Assembly: GCA_965213645.1 (NCBI GenBank)
Contig: CBDBZX010000002.1
Span: forward strand, 868,001-932,000
Source: CBDBZX01 sp965213645
GTDB lineage: Bacteria > Deinococcota > Deinococci > Deinococcales > Trueperaceae
Reading direction: 5' to 3'
Length of the DNA stretch: 64,000 nucleotides
Shown: in pieces, positions 16,340-25,732 of the stretch
Layout of the letters: each line of letters opens with the position of its first letter
How positions within the stretch are numbered: position 1 is the stretch's first letter
Translations under genes and position numbers: made by a program
Notes under the pieces: generated by a model
What the model was told of the DNA's origin: nothing
The model's database searches: none
What the model saw: only the letters and a program-made list of their open reading frames with translations

Positions 16340-17230
16340 CTACGCCTCCCGCCTAGTCGAAAGACGCCCGATAGCGCTGAGCAGTAGCGCCCCGCCCAGC
16401 GCCCCCCAAAGTCCGAGCTGTTCGCCTAACAAGAGCCAGGCGAGCAGCGTCGCGGTGAGAGGCTCCAAGAGTGTGATGATGCTCGCGGTGGTGGCCTCCG
16501 TGGTCCTCATCCCGATGACGAAAAGGACGTAGCCGAGGGCGGTAGGGACGAGCCCCAAGTAGAGCAGCAGCGCCCAGGCTACGGGCGAGAACTGGACGCT
16601 CAGACCTGTGCCGAGTGAAAAGGGCAAGAGGATGGTTGCGCTGACGACGAAGGCGAGCGTCGTGGACTGTAACGGGTGATACCGCGCGGCGAGGTGGCGG
16701 CTCGAGAGCACGATGAGCGCGTAGCCGAGCGCCGCGACAAGCGCTAGAACGAGTCCCCAGGTTCGCTGCTGCGCTACGGCGAGCACCTCCGGCTGAACGT
16801 CTACGAGCAGCAGCGTACCCGTCACAGCGAGCGCGAGCGACACCCACACACGCCTGCTCAACCTCTCGCCGAGTACCGCAGACGAGAGAAGTGCGACCAG
16901 CACAGGCGCGGTGCAAATGGTGATGAGCGTCGCCACCGCGACCCCAGCGCGGGCGACGGCGGCGAAGTAGCAGAGCTGAAAGAGCGCGAAGGCGGCCCCC
17001 ATAAGACACACCGCGCCAAGGTCAGCGCGGCGCAAAGCGAAGGCGCGGCGACCCAGTAGGCTGACGAGCGCAATCCCGAGAATGGGGATTGCGAATAAAA
17101 GGCGGTAAAAAACGACGTCGAGCGCGTCCGTCTGCGCGACGTTATAAAGCAACTGGACAGTGATGCCAATTGTTCCCCACAGAAATGCCGTGAGCGTGAT
17201 GAACACAACGCCCGCTTTAGGTGTTTTCAT
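16340..17230 (-). CDS. EamA/DMT-family transporter
   Basis: An inner-membrane protein of about 296 residues with ten hydrophobic segments arranged as two EamA repeats (roughly 8-140 and 150-290), the drug/metabolite transporter layout. The second repeat ends LEPLTATLLAWLLLGEQL, the typical EamA end motif. ATG 17230 is chosen because GGAAGGA lies 6 bases upstream. The substrate cannot be read from the sequence; relatives export amino acids or metabolites. Another, only distantly similar, DMT transporter is at 60277-61194. Confidence 0.85.
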   Translation of the reverse strand: MKTPKAGVVFITLTAFLWGTIGITVQLLYNVAQTDALDVVFYRLLFAIPILGIALVSLLGRRAFALRRADLGAVCLMGAAFALFQLCYFAAVARAGVAVATLITICTAPVLVALLSSAVLGERLSRRVWVSLALAVTGTLLLVDVQPEVLAVAQQRTWGLVLALVAALGYALIVLSSRHLAARYHPLQSTTLAFVVSATILLPFSLGTGLSVQFSPVAWALLLYLGLVPTALGYVLFVIGMRTTEATTASIITLLEPLTATLLAWLLLGEQLGLWGALGGALLLSAIGRLSTRREA

Positions 17231-17601
17231 AAAGATTCCTTCCCGCAAATTTCGTTGTAACGTAGGACAGGGAAGGCAAAAGGAGGGGGTGCTACGCCCC
17301 GTTGCAGCAGCGTAGTCAGCCTTGTCTCACCTGTCCTTAGCGGACGAGGTGAAGTGGTGGGGGAAGGATGAAATAGCCTCTTTGCTCTGACATGGGGCTT
17401 AGCGTAGCACGGATGAATGTTGAGAGCGGCTATGTTCCTGAGGGTTACTTTTGAAGGCTGACAGTGTAAGGTGACTGAGGTCGGCTCCCTCTCGAGAACT
17501 CAGTTTATATCTTTGCTTCGTAGGTTTCAGAGCTTGGCTCGAGTTGTCCTCAACACCCCCTGAAAAGAAGTGATTGGCAATGTGCGCCGCTATAATAAAG
17601 C
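17231..17601. other. Gene-free spacer between the DMT transporter and mutase genes
   Basis: A 371-bp divergent intergenic region. It must hold both promoters. At 17591-17596 there is TATAAT only 5 bases before the mutase ATG. A GACAGTG segment at about 17460 resembles the edge of family B repeats. Nothing else recognised. Confidence 0.5.
17591..17596 (+). promoter_or_regulatory. -10 box (TATAAT) of a leaderless gene
   Basis: A consensus TATAAT with AAAGC between it and the ATG at 17602. This spacing places the transcription start at the start codon. There is no ribosome-binding site. No good -35 hexamer stands 17 bases upstream. Confidence 0.55.
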
Positions 17602-19131
17602 ATGTCACTTTATGACGACGCCCCCAAAGGGCTCAAAGAGCGCCTCGGCACGCCGGGTGAGTACCCCTACACCAGAGGGGTCTACCCGCAGATGTATTCG
17701 ACTGGACGCTTCTGGACCATGCGTCAGTACGCGGGCTTCGGCACGGCTGAAGAGTCCAACGAGCGCTACCGCTACCTCTTGGCGCAAGGCGGGGCGGGCT
17801 TGTCCGTCGCCTTTGATTTGCCGACACAGTTGGGCATGGACCCCGACGATCCTTTTGCCAGGGGAGAGGTCGGTAAAGTTGGCGTGTCTATCGCGACGCT
17901 GGACGATATGCGCACGCTTTTTAACGATATTCCGCTGGACAAAGTCACTACTTCGATGACCATTAACGCACCTGCCATGATGCTCTTAGCGCTCTATATT
18001 TTAGTCGCGGAGGAACAGGGCGTCTCGGCGGACAAGCTCGGCGGCACAGTGCAAAACGATATTTTGAAGGAATATATTGCAAGGGGCACCTACATTTATC
18101 CCACGCAACCCTCCATGCGTCTCATCACCGACATGTTCGCTTATTGTACGGAGAAGGTACCGAACTGGAACACGATTTCGATTTCTGGCTACCACATTCG
18201 CGAGGCAGGTTCGACGGCAGCGCAAGAGGTGGCGTTTACGCTTTCAAACGCCAGGGCGTATGTGCGTGCGGCGCTGAGTGCGGGTTTAGAGGTGGACGCC
18301 TTCGCTCCACGCCTCTCATTTTTCTTCGCGTGCCACAACAATATTTTAGAAGAGGTTGCTAAATTTCGAGCAGCGCGGCGGATGTGGGCGCAGATTATGC
18401 GAGAGGAGTTCGGGGCGAAAGAGCCCAAGTCGCAGATGCTCCGCTTTCATACTCAGACAGGTGGCAGCACGCTGACGGCGCAGCAGCCGGAGAACAACAT
18501 CGTGAGAACCGCGTATCAGGCGCTGGCGGCGGTGTTGGGCGGGACGCAGTCCTTACACACGAACGGCATGGACGAGGCGTTGGGCCTCCCCACGGACAAG
18601 TCGGCGCGTACCGCCTTGCGCACCCAGCAGGTGTTGGCGTTTGAATCGGGCGTGACAGACGCGGTGGACCCCTTGGCGGGTAGCTACTACGTCGAGCACC
18701 TCACCGACGAAGTGGAGGCGGAAGCCCAAACCCTCATGCGTCAGATCGAAGACTTGGGCGGCTCCGTTAAGGCGATTGAGGCGGGTTTCATCCAAGAGGA
18801 AATCGAAGAGGCAGCCTTTCGTTTTCAGCGTGAAGTCGAGAAAGAGGAGCGCGTTGTGGTGGGCGTGAACCGTTTTCGTCTGGAACGTGAAGAGGGCGTG
18901 CCGATTCAAGAACTCGCCGCCGAGACGCAGGAGAAGCGCGAGCGTGAGGTCAGCGCGTACCGTGAGGCGCGTAACCAAGAGGAGACGGACGCGGCGCTGA
19001 GCGAGGTGTGCGAAACGGCGAGGGGTGAGGGCAATATGTTCCCCCCGGTTTTGGCGGCCTTTCGCGCAGGTGCAACCTTGGGCGAGGTCTGCGGGGTATT
19101 GCGCCGGGAATGGGGCGAATATAGTGGCTGA
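17602..19131 (+). CDS. Methylmalonyl-CoA mutase, catalytic (large) subunit
   Basis: A 509-residue acyl-CoA mutase barrel domain without the C-terminal B12-binding domain, as in two-component mutases. Diagnostic segments are YPYTRGVYPQMYSTGRFWTM, GAGLSVAFDLPTQLGMD, the substrate-contact stretch HTQTGGSTLTAQQPENN, and NGMDEALGLPTDKSARTA. With its small subunit it interconverts methylmalonyl-CoA and succinyl-CoA; ethylmalonyl- or isobutyryl-CoA mutases share this fold, so the exact substrate is inferred. The small cobalamin-binding subunit and the MeaB chaperone are not in the window. The start lacks a leader. Confidence 0.88.
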   Translation: MSLYDDAPKGLKERLGTPGEYPYTRGVYPQMYSTGRFWTMRQYAGFGTAEESNERYRYLLAQGGAGLSVAFDLPTQLGMDPDDPFARGEVGKVGVSIATLDDMRTLFNDIPLDKVTTSMTINAPAMMLLALYILVAEEQGVSADKLGGTVQNDILKEYIARGTYIYPTQPSMRLITDMFAYCTEKVPNWNTISISGYHIREAGSTAAQEVAFTLSNARAYVRAALSAGLEVDAFAPRLSFFFACHNNILEEVAKFRAARRMWAQIMREEFGAKEPKSQMLRFHTQTGGSTLTAQQPENNIVRTAYQALAAVLGGTQSLHTNGMDEALGLPTDKSARTALRTQQVLAFESGVTDAVDPLAGSYYVEHLTDEVEAEAQTLMRQIEDLGGSVKAIEAGFIQEEIEEAAFRFQREVEKEERVVVGVNRFRLEREEGVPIQELAAETQEKREREVSAYREARNQEETDAALSEVCETARGEGNMFPPVLAAFRAGATLGEVCGVLRREWGEYSG

Positions 19132-19333
19132 CTCACTCTGGGGCTGCTCGCCCTTAGTTTCTCAACTTAACCTAAGTGTGAGAAAGTACACTGCCAACCC
19201 TCATAACCGTTGTGTAAACTACCTCTTACAGCACGACGCATAACACCTTATAAGCTGTGAGAGGAGGCGCTTTGGACTATCTGTTTTCAAAGTGTGCGGG
19301 TTCGTATCTTCAAGTAGGGAACGGGGGAGAATA

Positions 19334-19525
19334 ATGGTAATTGGTCAGACGGAAAAAACATTAGACAACCTAGACGGCGGCGACCTAACCCTGAAGCAGC
19401 TTATCGAATTAGCCAAAGACATCCGGGGAGATCAGCAACTCGGGGTGCAAAAGCAGCACCAGCTTTTGCACAGAGTCTCCAAAAAGATTTGGCAGCGTTC
19501 GGTCTGCGAGTACGACGGCTACTAA
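19334..19525 (+). CDS. Small hypothetical protein
   Basis: A soluble 63-residue protein, MVIGQTEKTLDNLDGGDLTL and so on, predicted mostly helical with a conserved-looking end SVCEYDGY. GGGGGAG lies 7 bases before the ATG and a strong terminator follows, which supports a real one-gene unit. An upstream in-frame start at 19292 lacks a ribosome-binding site. I do not recognise the family. Confidence 0.6.
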   Translation: MVIGQTEKTLDNLDGGDLTLKQLIELAKDIRGDQQLGVQKQHQLLHRVSKKIWQRSVCEYDGY

Positions 19526-19545
19526 ACTAAAACAAACCACTGATG

Positions 19546-19571
19546 AGGGCTACTTCACACGTAGCCCTTTT
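19546..19571 (+). terminator. Rho-independent terminator
   Basis: GGGCTAC, loop TTCACAC, GTAGCCC and a run of five T. It ends the small gene at 19334-19525 and overlaps the last codons of the convergent permease gene. It may serve both. Confidence 0.75.
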
Positions 19572-20647
19572 TCGTGCTTGTTCTTTTGATACCAGTGGCT
19601 CGCCAAGTAGTAATCCTCGTAAAAGAGCTTGATAGTCGCCGCGACAGGCACCGCCACGAGCGCCCCTAAAATACCCCACAGGCTGAGCCCCAAGAGCACC
19701 GCGAGGATCACCGTGACGGGGTGAATGTGGTTGCTTTTCGACAAGATAAGCGGGCTAAACACGTGTGTGTCTATCTGGTTGACAACGAGAAAAAGAACGA
19801 GCGTACCGAGCGCCTGACCCCACCCTTCGCCAACTGCGAGGAGCAGCGCGGGGATACTGACTAAAACGGGTCCTAAGAAAGGGACGAGGTTGCCGACGCC
19901 CGCTAAAAAGCCGATGGCGAGGGGCAGAGGGATGCCCAGTATCAGTAGACCTAACCAGACGCACAGACCCACGAGCGCAGCGACAAGAAGCTGCGCCCTC
20001 ACGTAGCTACCTACGACGTTGTCGAGCTTGCGAGCTACGTCTCTGAGCCCGCTTCTATGCCTGGGCGGAAAGAGCTGAAAAAAGCTGTGGCTAAAGTCGG
20101 GGAAGCTGTAGAGCAAATAAGCCGTGAGCACGAGCGTGATAAAGAATTGAAAAATTCCGCCGACCACACTCGCGAAGCCTATAACGAGATTGTTGGCATT
20201 GGCCTCGAGCCAGTTCGCCGCCCGGCCCGCTTGCCCCCCTAGCCAAGACTCTAACGTGTTAAAGCTCTGCCTAAAAAAAGGTTGCCACTCCTCGGATAAG
20301 TTGCGCTCAATGCGTTCAGGAATCGCCTCGACGGTGGCCGCTGTTTCGGGCAACGTCTCGACAAAGCCCGTAAGCTCCAAACCGATGCGCCCGAGTACAA
20401 ACGACGCGACGCTGAGGAGCAGCGCGAAGAGAAACATCGTGAGCGCGACCCCCATCCAGCGCGGCATGCGCAGGCGCTCGAGGGCGCTCACCAGCGGATT
20501 GGCGATGTAAGCGAGCGTATAAGCGATCAAAAAACTTATCCAGACAACGCTCGTTTGGGCGACGAAAAAGTAGAGAAGGACGAGTACGAGAAGAAGAAAG
20601 AGTAGACGAACGTACAGATTTTGCCATATTTTAACCCACTGCCCCAT
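19550..20647 (-). CDS. AI-2E-family (PerM-type) permease
   Basis: A 365-residue integral membrane protein with eight predicted transmembrane segments: three near the N-terminus, then a soluble stretch of about 90 residues, then five more. The family signatures are GFLAGVGNLVPFLGPVLVSI at about residue 245 and NQIDTHVFSPLILSKSNHIHP at about 295. Members export the quorum-sensing furanone AI-2 or act as sodium/proton antiporters; the sequence does not say which. TATGAT lies 6 bases before the ATG without a ribosome-binding site, so the mRNA is probably leaderless. Confidence 0.85.
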   Translation of the reverse strand: MGQWVKIWQNLYVRLLFLLLVLVLLYFFVAQTSVVWISFLIAYTLAYIANPLVSALERLRMPRWMGVALTMFLFALLLSVASFVLGRIGLELTGFVETLPETAATVEAIPERIERNLSEEWQPFFRQSFNTLESWLGGQAGRAANWLEANANNLVIGFASVVGGIFQFFITLVLTAYLLYSFPDFSHSFFQLFPPRHRSGLRDVARKLDNVVGSYVRAQLLVAALVGLCVWLGLLILGIPLPLAIGFLAGVGNLVPFLGPVLVSIPALLLAVGEGWGQALGTLVLFLVVNQIDTHVFSPLILSKSNHIHPVTVILAVLLGLSLWGILGALVAVPVAATIKLFYEDYYLASHWYQKNKHEKGLRVK

Positions 20648-20653
20648 AGCTTT

Positions 20654-20659
20654 ATCATA
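20654..20659 (-). promoter_or_regulatory. -10 box (TATGAT) of the permease gene
   Basis: TATGAT followed by AAAGCT and the ATG, the leaderless spacing seen in front of several other genes in this window. Confidence 0.5.
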
Positions 20660-20742
20660 ACGGCTTAATTTTATTCTTGAATGTTCATTTGTATGATGTC
20701 ACCCTCATACTTTCGTCTGATGATACGCGGTAGAAAACCTGC

Positions 20743-20748
20743 TAGCTT
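20743..20748 (+). promoter_or_regulatory. -10 box (TAGCTT) of the DUF4870 gene
   Basis: TAGCTT fits TANNNT and lies 6 bases before ATG 20755. The intervening GGAGCC is too close to serve as an efficient ribosome-binding site. Confidence 0.35.
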
Positions 20749-20754
20749 GGAGCC

Positions 20755-21342
20755 ATGAATGATCCAAAAGAACGAAATAGCGTGAGTGAAAGCGGAAGCG
20801 GTGTCGCTATCTCGAAAGAAACGCAAGATTCGAACGGGCATTCTGAGCGAAGCCTAAAACAAGACGTTGCGCAAAACATTCCCCGAGACACCCGTACGCA
20901 AAATGCTTCTCAAACCGCGCAAAGTGGCGGTGTAAGCGCTACCTCTACAGCGACGAACACAGCAACAAACACAGCAACAAGCGCGGTAACCGTCACTAGC
21001 GCAGACAGAACCGCTCGCAATTGGGCAGTCGCGGCGCACCTCTCCGGTTTATCGCTGTACCTGGGTATTCCCTTCGGCAACATCTTAGGGCCGCTCGTGA
21101 TTTGGCTCATCAAAAAAGACGAGTCGCCCTACGCCGAAGACCAAGCGAAAGAAGCGCTCAACTTTCAGCTTTCGCTGACGATTTACGGGATTGCGGCTGC
21201 GCTTTTAGCGTTCGTGTTCATCGGTTTTTTGCTCATACCCGTCATTTTCGTGCTCCACATCGTTCTGACGGTTGTGGCGACGGTTAAGACGAGTGAAGGT
21301 AAGGCGTACAGATATCCGCTGACCATTCGGCTTATCTCATAG
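20755..21342 (+). CDS. DUF4870-domain membrane protein
   Basis: A 195-residue protein. The first 85 residues are polar, Ser/Thr/Asn-rich and contain a short TNTATNTATS repeat. The DUF4870 domain follows: WAVAAHLSGLSLYLGIPFGN, IWLIKKDESPYAEDQAKEAL, and two further membrane helices. The family has three to four transmembrane segments and no known biochemical role. The start appears leaderless, and a good terminator follows. Confidence 0.75.
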   Translation: MNDPKERNSVSESGSGVAISKETQDSNGHSERSLKQDVAQNIPRDTRTQNASQTAQSGGVSATSTATNTATNTATSAVTVTSADRTARNWAVAAHLSGLSLYLGIPFGNILGPLVIWLIKKDESPYAEDQAKEALNFQLSLTIYGIAAALLAFVFIGFLLIPVIFVLHIVLTVVATVKTSEGKAYRYPLTIRLIS

Positions 21343-21388
21343 TTCTGGAGTGCGCCGTGGACCTCAGGCGCACGTTTGAGCACTTTGT

Positions 21389-21417
21389 GGCGCGTTACTT
21401 CTAACGCGCCTTATTTG
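21389..21417 (+). terminator. Rho-independent terminator
   Basis: GGCGCGTTA, loop CTTC, TAACGCGCC, then TTATTTGTT. Located 47 bases after the DUF4870 gene. Confidence 0.7.
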
Positions 21418-21636
21418 TTAGGACGGTGAAGGGACGCGGCGCGTATGGCTTTAGCGTGACTTTGCGCCGCTCGAGTCCCGCCAAACTTTGAAAGCCTACC
21501 CTTCTTCGTGACGAGTTTCGCGCGTAAGAAAAATCTTCACATAAGCAAACACGTTATACTCACGGAAATGTGAAGAGGTCCACAGTAGAGTCTGTCGCTG
21601 ACACATTTTGCAACTACATTCACCGAGGTCTTAACC

Positions 21637-22686
21637 GTGAATATCTGGTTTAACCACAACTTCTCGAGCACCGCTCTAGCGATTCAAAGTTTGAAAAGTA
21701 CGAATGTCTACCGCATCATTGCAAGCCATAAACGCGCCGACGCGGTGATGCTTTTAGAAGCGGATGTTGCCCTTAGCGAGCCTGACGTTACGGACGAAGA
21801 GGTTGAGAGGTATCTCGAGTGGGCTTTAGAGGTGTGTCAAAAACATCAAGTAGATGTGCTCATCCCTGAACGGTATAAGCTCGAGCTTGCGTCTTACCGC
21901 GCCCGTTTTGAAGAGGTCGGGACGCGCTTGTTCGTCGCAGCGGAAGCGGATGTGTTGGCGCTTGTCGAGGATAAAGCCGCGCTTTACGCGGCGCTGCCGC
22001 CTGATTTAGTACCTGTTCCGCCCCACCGCGTCATAAGAATGGCAAACGAGCTTGACGCAGCGCTCAATGATCTGAGGTATGACGCCGACGACTTAGAAAA
22101 CAGGCTCTGCGTCAAACCCGTGCAAGGCATCTTCGCGAGCGGCTTCCGTGTGCTGGGCGAGGTGCATTTAGACCATCTGCTGCGCAACGCGCTCATCATT
22201 TCGCCCGCCCATCTGCGCGACCTTATATCTGGAGCGGAACTCGAGACTGGAGAACCCACGCCGTTCCTCATCATGCGCTACTTGACAGGCGACGAGCGCA
22301 GTGTGGACTGCTTGGCACACGAGGGCGAGCTTGCTCGGTGCGTGGTGCGGCGCAAAGGGGAGGGGGCGCAGGTATTAGAAGATAACCCTGTTGTGGTGGA
22401 GATGGCGGCGGCGCTGACGAAAACGTTGAACCTCACGGGGGTCTACAACATCCAGTTCAAAGACGACAACGAAGGTACGCCTTACCTCTTGGAAATCAAC
22501 CCCAGGGCCTCCGGCGGCTTGCCGATGGCGACGCTGAGCGGGCTGAACTTTTACCATTGGGCAATTCAACTTTTACTAGGTAGCTGCGTTCCTGCCGATG
22601 TGCCGCAGCCGCGCACGGGCTTGCGCGTGACGATGGGCAGCGTGGCGCTCAATTTGGGAGTCAGAGAAGAGGTTTTGCGTGAGTAG
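21637..22686 (+). CDS. ATP-grasp enzyme of the Ter stress biosynthetic cluster
   Basis: A 349-residue ATP-grasp ligase, first gene of a five-gene block in which each gene overlaps or touches the next. The Rossmann-like start (NIWFNHNFSSTALAIQSLK) is followed by the central ATP-binding region with ENRLCVKPVQGIFASGFRVL and the metal-binding end YLLEINPRASGGLPMA. Ter-linked ATP-grasp proteins have been proposed to take part in making a nucleoside-like metabolite. The GTG start at 21637 has GAGGTC upstream. It overlaps the next gene by 8 bases. Confidence 0.8.
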   Translation: MNIWFNHNFSSTALAIQSLKSTNVYRIIASHKRADAVMLLEADVALSEPDVTDEEVERYLEWALEVCQKHQVDVLIPERYKLELASYRARFEEVGTRLFVAAEADVLALVEDKAALYAALPPDLVPVPPHRVIRMANELDAALNDLRYDADDLENRLCVKPVQGIFASGFRVLGEVHLDHLLRNALIISPAHLRDLISGAELETGEPTPFLIMRYLTGDERSVDCLAHEGELARCVVRRKGEGAQVLEDNPVVVEMAAALTKTLNLTGVYNIQFKDDNEGTPYLLEINPRASGGLPMATLSGLNFYHWAIQLLLGSCVPADVPQPRTGLRVTMGSVALNLGVREEVLRE

Positions 22687-23845
22687 TACTGCGACAGAGC
22701 GCACGGTTGAATTGCCGAGTGGGGTGCTGAGGCTCGAGCTTACGCGCCAAGACTGGTCTTTGGATGACCTCTGCGGCTTCGCAGTGCGCTCAAACCCGAA
22801 ACGCGGCTTTCTCTTTGTGAGCCGCGTGTTGGGCAAACACCTGAGCGTCAAACCGAGTGTGATGAACGAAACGTATCAGATACTTGCGGAGAAAGTCTCA
22901 GCGTTGAACCTACCCGAGCCTGTCCTCTTTATCGCGTTAGCAGAGACGGCGACGGGTTTGGGGCAAGGCGTGTTCGAGGCGAGTTTGGCGCAAGGTATGA
23001 GTGACGCCCTTTTCATCCACACGACGCGGGCGCATCTGGAACATGCAGACGTCGCGCTTCACTTCCAAGAACCTCATTCGCACGCGACGGGACACCTTAT
23101 CTATAGACCGAGTGACGCGGAGAGTCAGCGGATATTTGCAAACGCTAAAAGTCTCGTCCTCGTTGACGACGAAATCAGCACGGGAACGACGCTCACGAAT
23201 CTCGCCCGAAGTTACGCCGAACTGAACCCGAATGTCGAACACATCGCCCTCGTCAGCCTTACCGACTGGCTGAGCGAGCCACGAGACATCGAGAAAAGAA
23301 TGCCCGCACCGCTGACTCGTATCAACCTCTTGCAAGGACGTTATACCTTCCAGCCAAACCCCTCGTTTCGCCCGCCTGATTTAAGCTATGAGTCGAGAGG
23401 TCAAACTGTAAATGTAAGCCGTGAGCATGGACGTTTCGGTAAGCGCAAGCCTTTAGAGGTAGATGTGGGGAGGGTGCTGGGGTCCCTAAACTCACCCTCT
23501 GACGGTAGCATTTTAGTGTTGGGCACGGGCGAACACTTGTATCTACCTTATCGCCTTGCCCTGGAGTTAGAGCGGCGCGGCTTCGACACCTACTTTCAGA
23601 GCACCACCCGCTCCCCCATTTTAGAAGGCGAAAGCATCCGCAGCATCTTACGCTTCGCTGACCCGGTGGACGGTACGACGCCCAACTACCTCTACAACGT
23701 CGTGAAAGGTCAGTACGATTCGGTCCTCATCTGCTACGACACGCCAAATACCCACTCCAACCACGACCTTCTTGCACAACTCGGCGCGACGCTCATCACC
23801 TCAACCCTATTGGGAACTTCGTTGGAGACTTCATGCGCATCCTGA
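22679..23845 (+). CDS. Phosphoribosyltransferase with TRSP-type C-terminus, Ter cluster
   Basis: A 388-residue protein. The N-terminal half is an orotate-type phosphoribosyltransferase domain with the PRPP-binding loop SLVLVDDEISTGTTLTNLAR at about residues 158-177. The C-terminal half matches the TRSP domain found only in these Ter operons. It probably transfers or removes a ribose-phosphate group in the pathway shared with its neighbours. It overlaps the ATP-grasp gene by 8 bases and the HAD gene by 13 bases, so the set is translated as a unit. Confidence 0.8.
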   Translation: MSSTATERTVELPSGVLRLELTRQDWSLDDLCGFAVRSNPKRGFLFVSRVLGKHLSVKPSVMNETYQILAEKVSALNLPEPVLFIALAETATGLGQGVFEASLAQGMSDALFIHTTRAHLEHADVALHFQEPHSHATGHLIYRPSDAESQRIFANAKSLVLVDDEISTGTTLTNLARSYAELNPNVEHIALVSLTDWLSEPRDIEKRMPAPLTRINLLQGRYTFQPNPSFRPPDLSYESRGQTVNVSREHGRFGKRKPLEVDVGRVLGSLNSPSDGSILVLGTGEHLYLPYRLALELERRGFDTYFQSTTRSPILEGESIRSILRFADPVDGTTPNYLYNVVKGQYDSVLICYDTPNTHSNHDLLAQLGATLITSTLLGTSLETSCAS

Positions 23846-24639
23846 CCTTTTTGGACCTTGACGACACCGTCTTTCAAACGAAACGAAAATGTCCGCCCGA
23901 CGTGCCTTTGGAGGTTGGTGCGCTCAGTAAAACGGGCGAACCTCTCTCGTTCATGACGCCTGCGCAAAGGACGATGTTGGGGTGGCTCCTCAGCACCACC
24001 ACCGTCATCCCAACGACGGGGCGTGACGCGGCGGCTTTAAGTCGAGTGCGGCTTCCGAATGGCTGCCGCTTTACCAACGGCGCAATCGTCAATCATGGCG
24101 GTACGGTTCTTAGTGCAGATGGTAGCCCGGATGAGGGCTGGTTGGCTCGAGTCGAAGAGGTCTTGGGGCAGACTAGGGGCACGCTTAACGCAGTGCTCAA
24201 AGGCGTGGCAGAACTTAACGAACGTGACGCGCTCGGCTTGCGCGTGCGACTCATCGGGGACTTCGGGCAAGAGGTCTATTTAGTGATCAAGCATCCGCAG
24301 GCGGATTTAGCGGCGGTCGCTAAAGCGCACGCGCTCTGTCAAGAACTTCTCGCCGATGAACCTCGGCTGCGCGTGATTGCGAACGGGAACAACGTCGCTG
24401 TCTTACCCAAGGCGATTAGCAAAACGAACGCCGTCACTTATGTTAAGGGACGTTTTGAGCAGCGAGAAGAGGTCACGACGCTAGGTTTGGGTGACAGTTT
24501 GAGCGATTTGGGCTATATGTTACATTGTGACTACGCGGCGCTGCCCCGCCGTTCACAAATCAGAGAGGGGTTGGAACGCTATGTCTCAGAACGCAGTGGC
24601 TCAAATGATGGGTCAAGTAACGGGGCCTCAGGTGATTGA
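23833..24639 (+). CDS. HAD-family hydrolase, Ter cluster
   Basis: A 268-residue haloacid dehalogenase-type phosphatase. Motif I is LDLDDTVFQTKRK at about residues 7-19, with a PTTGRD motif II-like segment near residue 58. GLGDSLSDLGYMLHCDYA near residue 220 supplies motif IV. It resembles the Cof/sucrose-phosphatase type with a cap domain. It is expected to dephosphorylate an intermediate of the cluster. It starts 13 bases inside the preceding gene, and its 3' end runs about 59 bases into the next one. Confidence 0.8.
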   Translation: MRILTFLDLDDTVFQTKRKCPPDVPLEVGALSKTGEPLSFMTPAQRTMLGWLLSTTTVIPTTGRDAAALSRVRLPNGCRFTNGAIVNHGGTVLSADGSPDEGWLARVEEVLGQTRGTLNAVLKGVAELNERDALGLRVRLIGDFGQEVYLVIKHPQADLAAVAKAHALCQELLADEPRLRVIANGNNVAVLPKAISKTNAVTYVKGRFEQREEVTTLGLGDSLSDLGYMLHCDYAALPRRSQIREGLERYVSERSGSNDGSSNGASGD

Positions 24640-25732
24640 TGTCCCTGGCGGGGTGGCCGAAAGAGGGTTCAGCGGCAGTTATAGAGCAAACGACGTGACC
24701 TTTTTGCTGAAACCTCTGGCATTAAAGCCTACACCTATAGAAGAAAAAGAACGCTACATCCAAAGCGGCACCAAGCACTACAGCGAGATGATCAGCCGTG
24801 AAAGCGCTCCGAGCGCGGCGTATTGGCGCGTCTTCGACGAGGCGATGGCGCGAAATTTGACGCGGTTCAGCCAACACCTCTTAGATTTGGCGGCTTACTT
24901 GGACGAGTGTACGCCAAAGGGAGAGGTGGTGCTCGTTTCGTTGGCGAGGGCAGGAACTCCCGTCGGCGTTGCCCTCACCCGTCTTCTGCGTGCTCGCTTT
25001 GCTCGAGAGGTACAGCACTACTCGGTGAGCATTATCCGTGACCGAGGGATTGATAAGAAGGCGCTTCGCTTTATTCTTAATCATCACGCAGAGAACCGCG
25101 TTCACTTTTTGGATGGCTGGACGGGAAAAGGGGTCATCGCGAGGGAGTTGCAGGGGAGCATCACGGACTTTAATTCGGCGCACGGCGCAAACCTTCCCAC
25201 GCAACTGCTCGCCGTCAGCGACCTCTGCGGCAGCGCGGCGCACAGCGCGACGTTTGAGGATTACCTCATCCCGAGCGCGATTTTGGGCGGCGTCATCAGT
25301 GGGCTCGTCAGCCGTTCGATTCTGAATGAGCACGTTGGCGAGGATGATTTTCACGGTTGCGTGCTCCTAGACGACCTCTCGCCTCTGGACCGAAGCCGCT
25401 GGTTTGTTGAACAGATTGAGAACGCTTCTCGCTCCCTCAGCCCGAATAAGACAAACTCAGGGGACGCCTCCGACCTCTTCAAAAGCCGTCGTTATTATCT
25501 CGACATCCTCAAAGCCCAACACGGCGTCGAGGACGAAAACCTCGTCAAGCCCGGTATCGGTGAGGCGACCCGCGTGCTCTTGCGGCGCACGCCTGCCTTA
25601 GTTATCTTGCGCGACCTAACCGACCCCGACACCGAACACTTGCGCGTTTTGGCAGAAGAAAAAGGTGTTCCCGTGGAGCAAGAGCGCACCATGCCCTACG
25701 AAGCGCTCTCCCTGATTCGGCGGCTCCTATGA
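24581..25732 (+). CDS. StiP/Pelota-like protein, Ter cluster
   Basis: About 383 residues. The N-terminal two thirds matches the StiP family described as a predicted cysteine protease in Ter operons: SGSYRANDVTFLLKPL, VVLVSLARAGTPVGVALTRL, and SDLCGSAAHSATFEDYLIPS with the likely catalytic Cys and His. The last 90 residues resemble the Pelota-type RNA-binding fold (LLRRTPALVILRDLTDPDTE). The start is ambiguous because the frame is open back to 24527 inside the HAD gene; I chose ATG 24581, with ATG 24605 as an alternative. Function is inferred from the family only. Confidence 0.7.
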   Translation: MSQNAVAQMMGQVTGPQVIDVPGGVAERGFSGSYRANDVTFLLKPLALKPTPIEEKERYIQSGTKHYSEMISRESAPSAAYWRVFDEAMARNLTRFSQHLLDLAAYLDECTPKGEVVLVSLARAGTPVGVALTRLLRARFAREVQHYSVSIIRDRGIDKKALRFILNHHAENRVHFLDGWTGKGVIARELQGSITDFNSAHGANLPTQLLAVSDLCGSAAHSATFEDYLIPSAILGGVISGLVSRSILNEHVGEDDFHGCVLLDDLSPLDRSRWFVEQIENASRSLSPNKTNSGDASDLFKSRRYYLDILKAQHGVEDENLVKPGIGEATRVLLRRTPALVILRDLTDPDTEHLRVLAEEKGVPVEQERTMPYEALSLIRRLL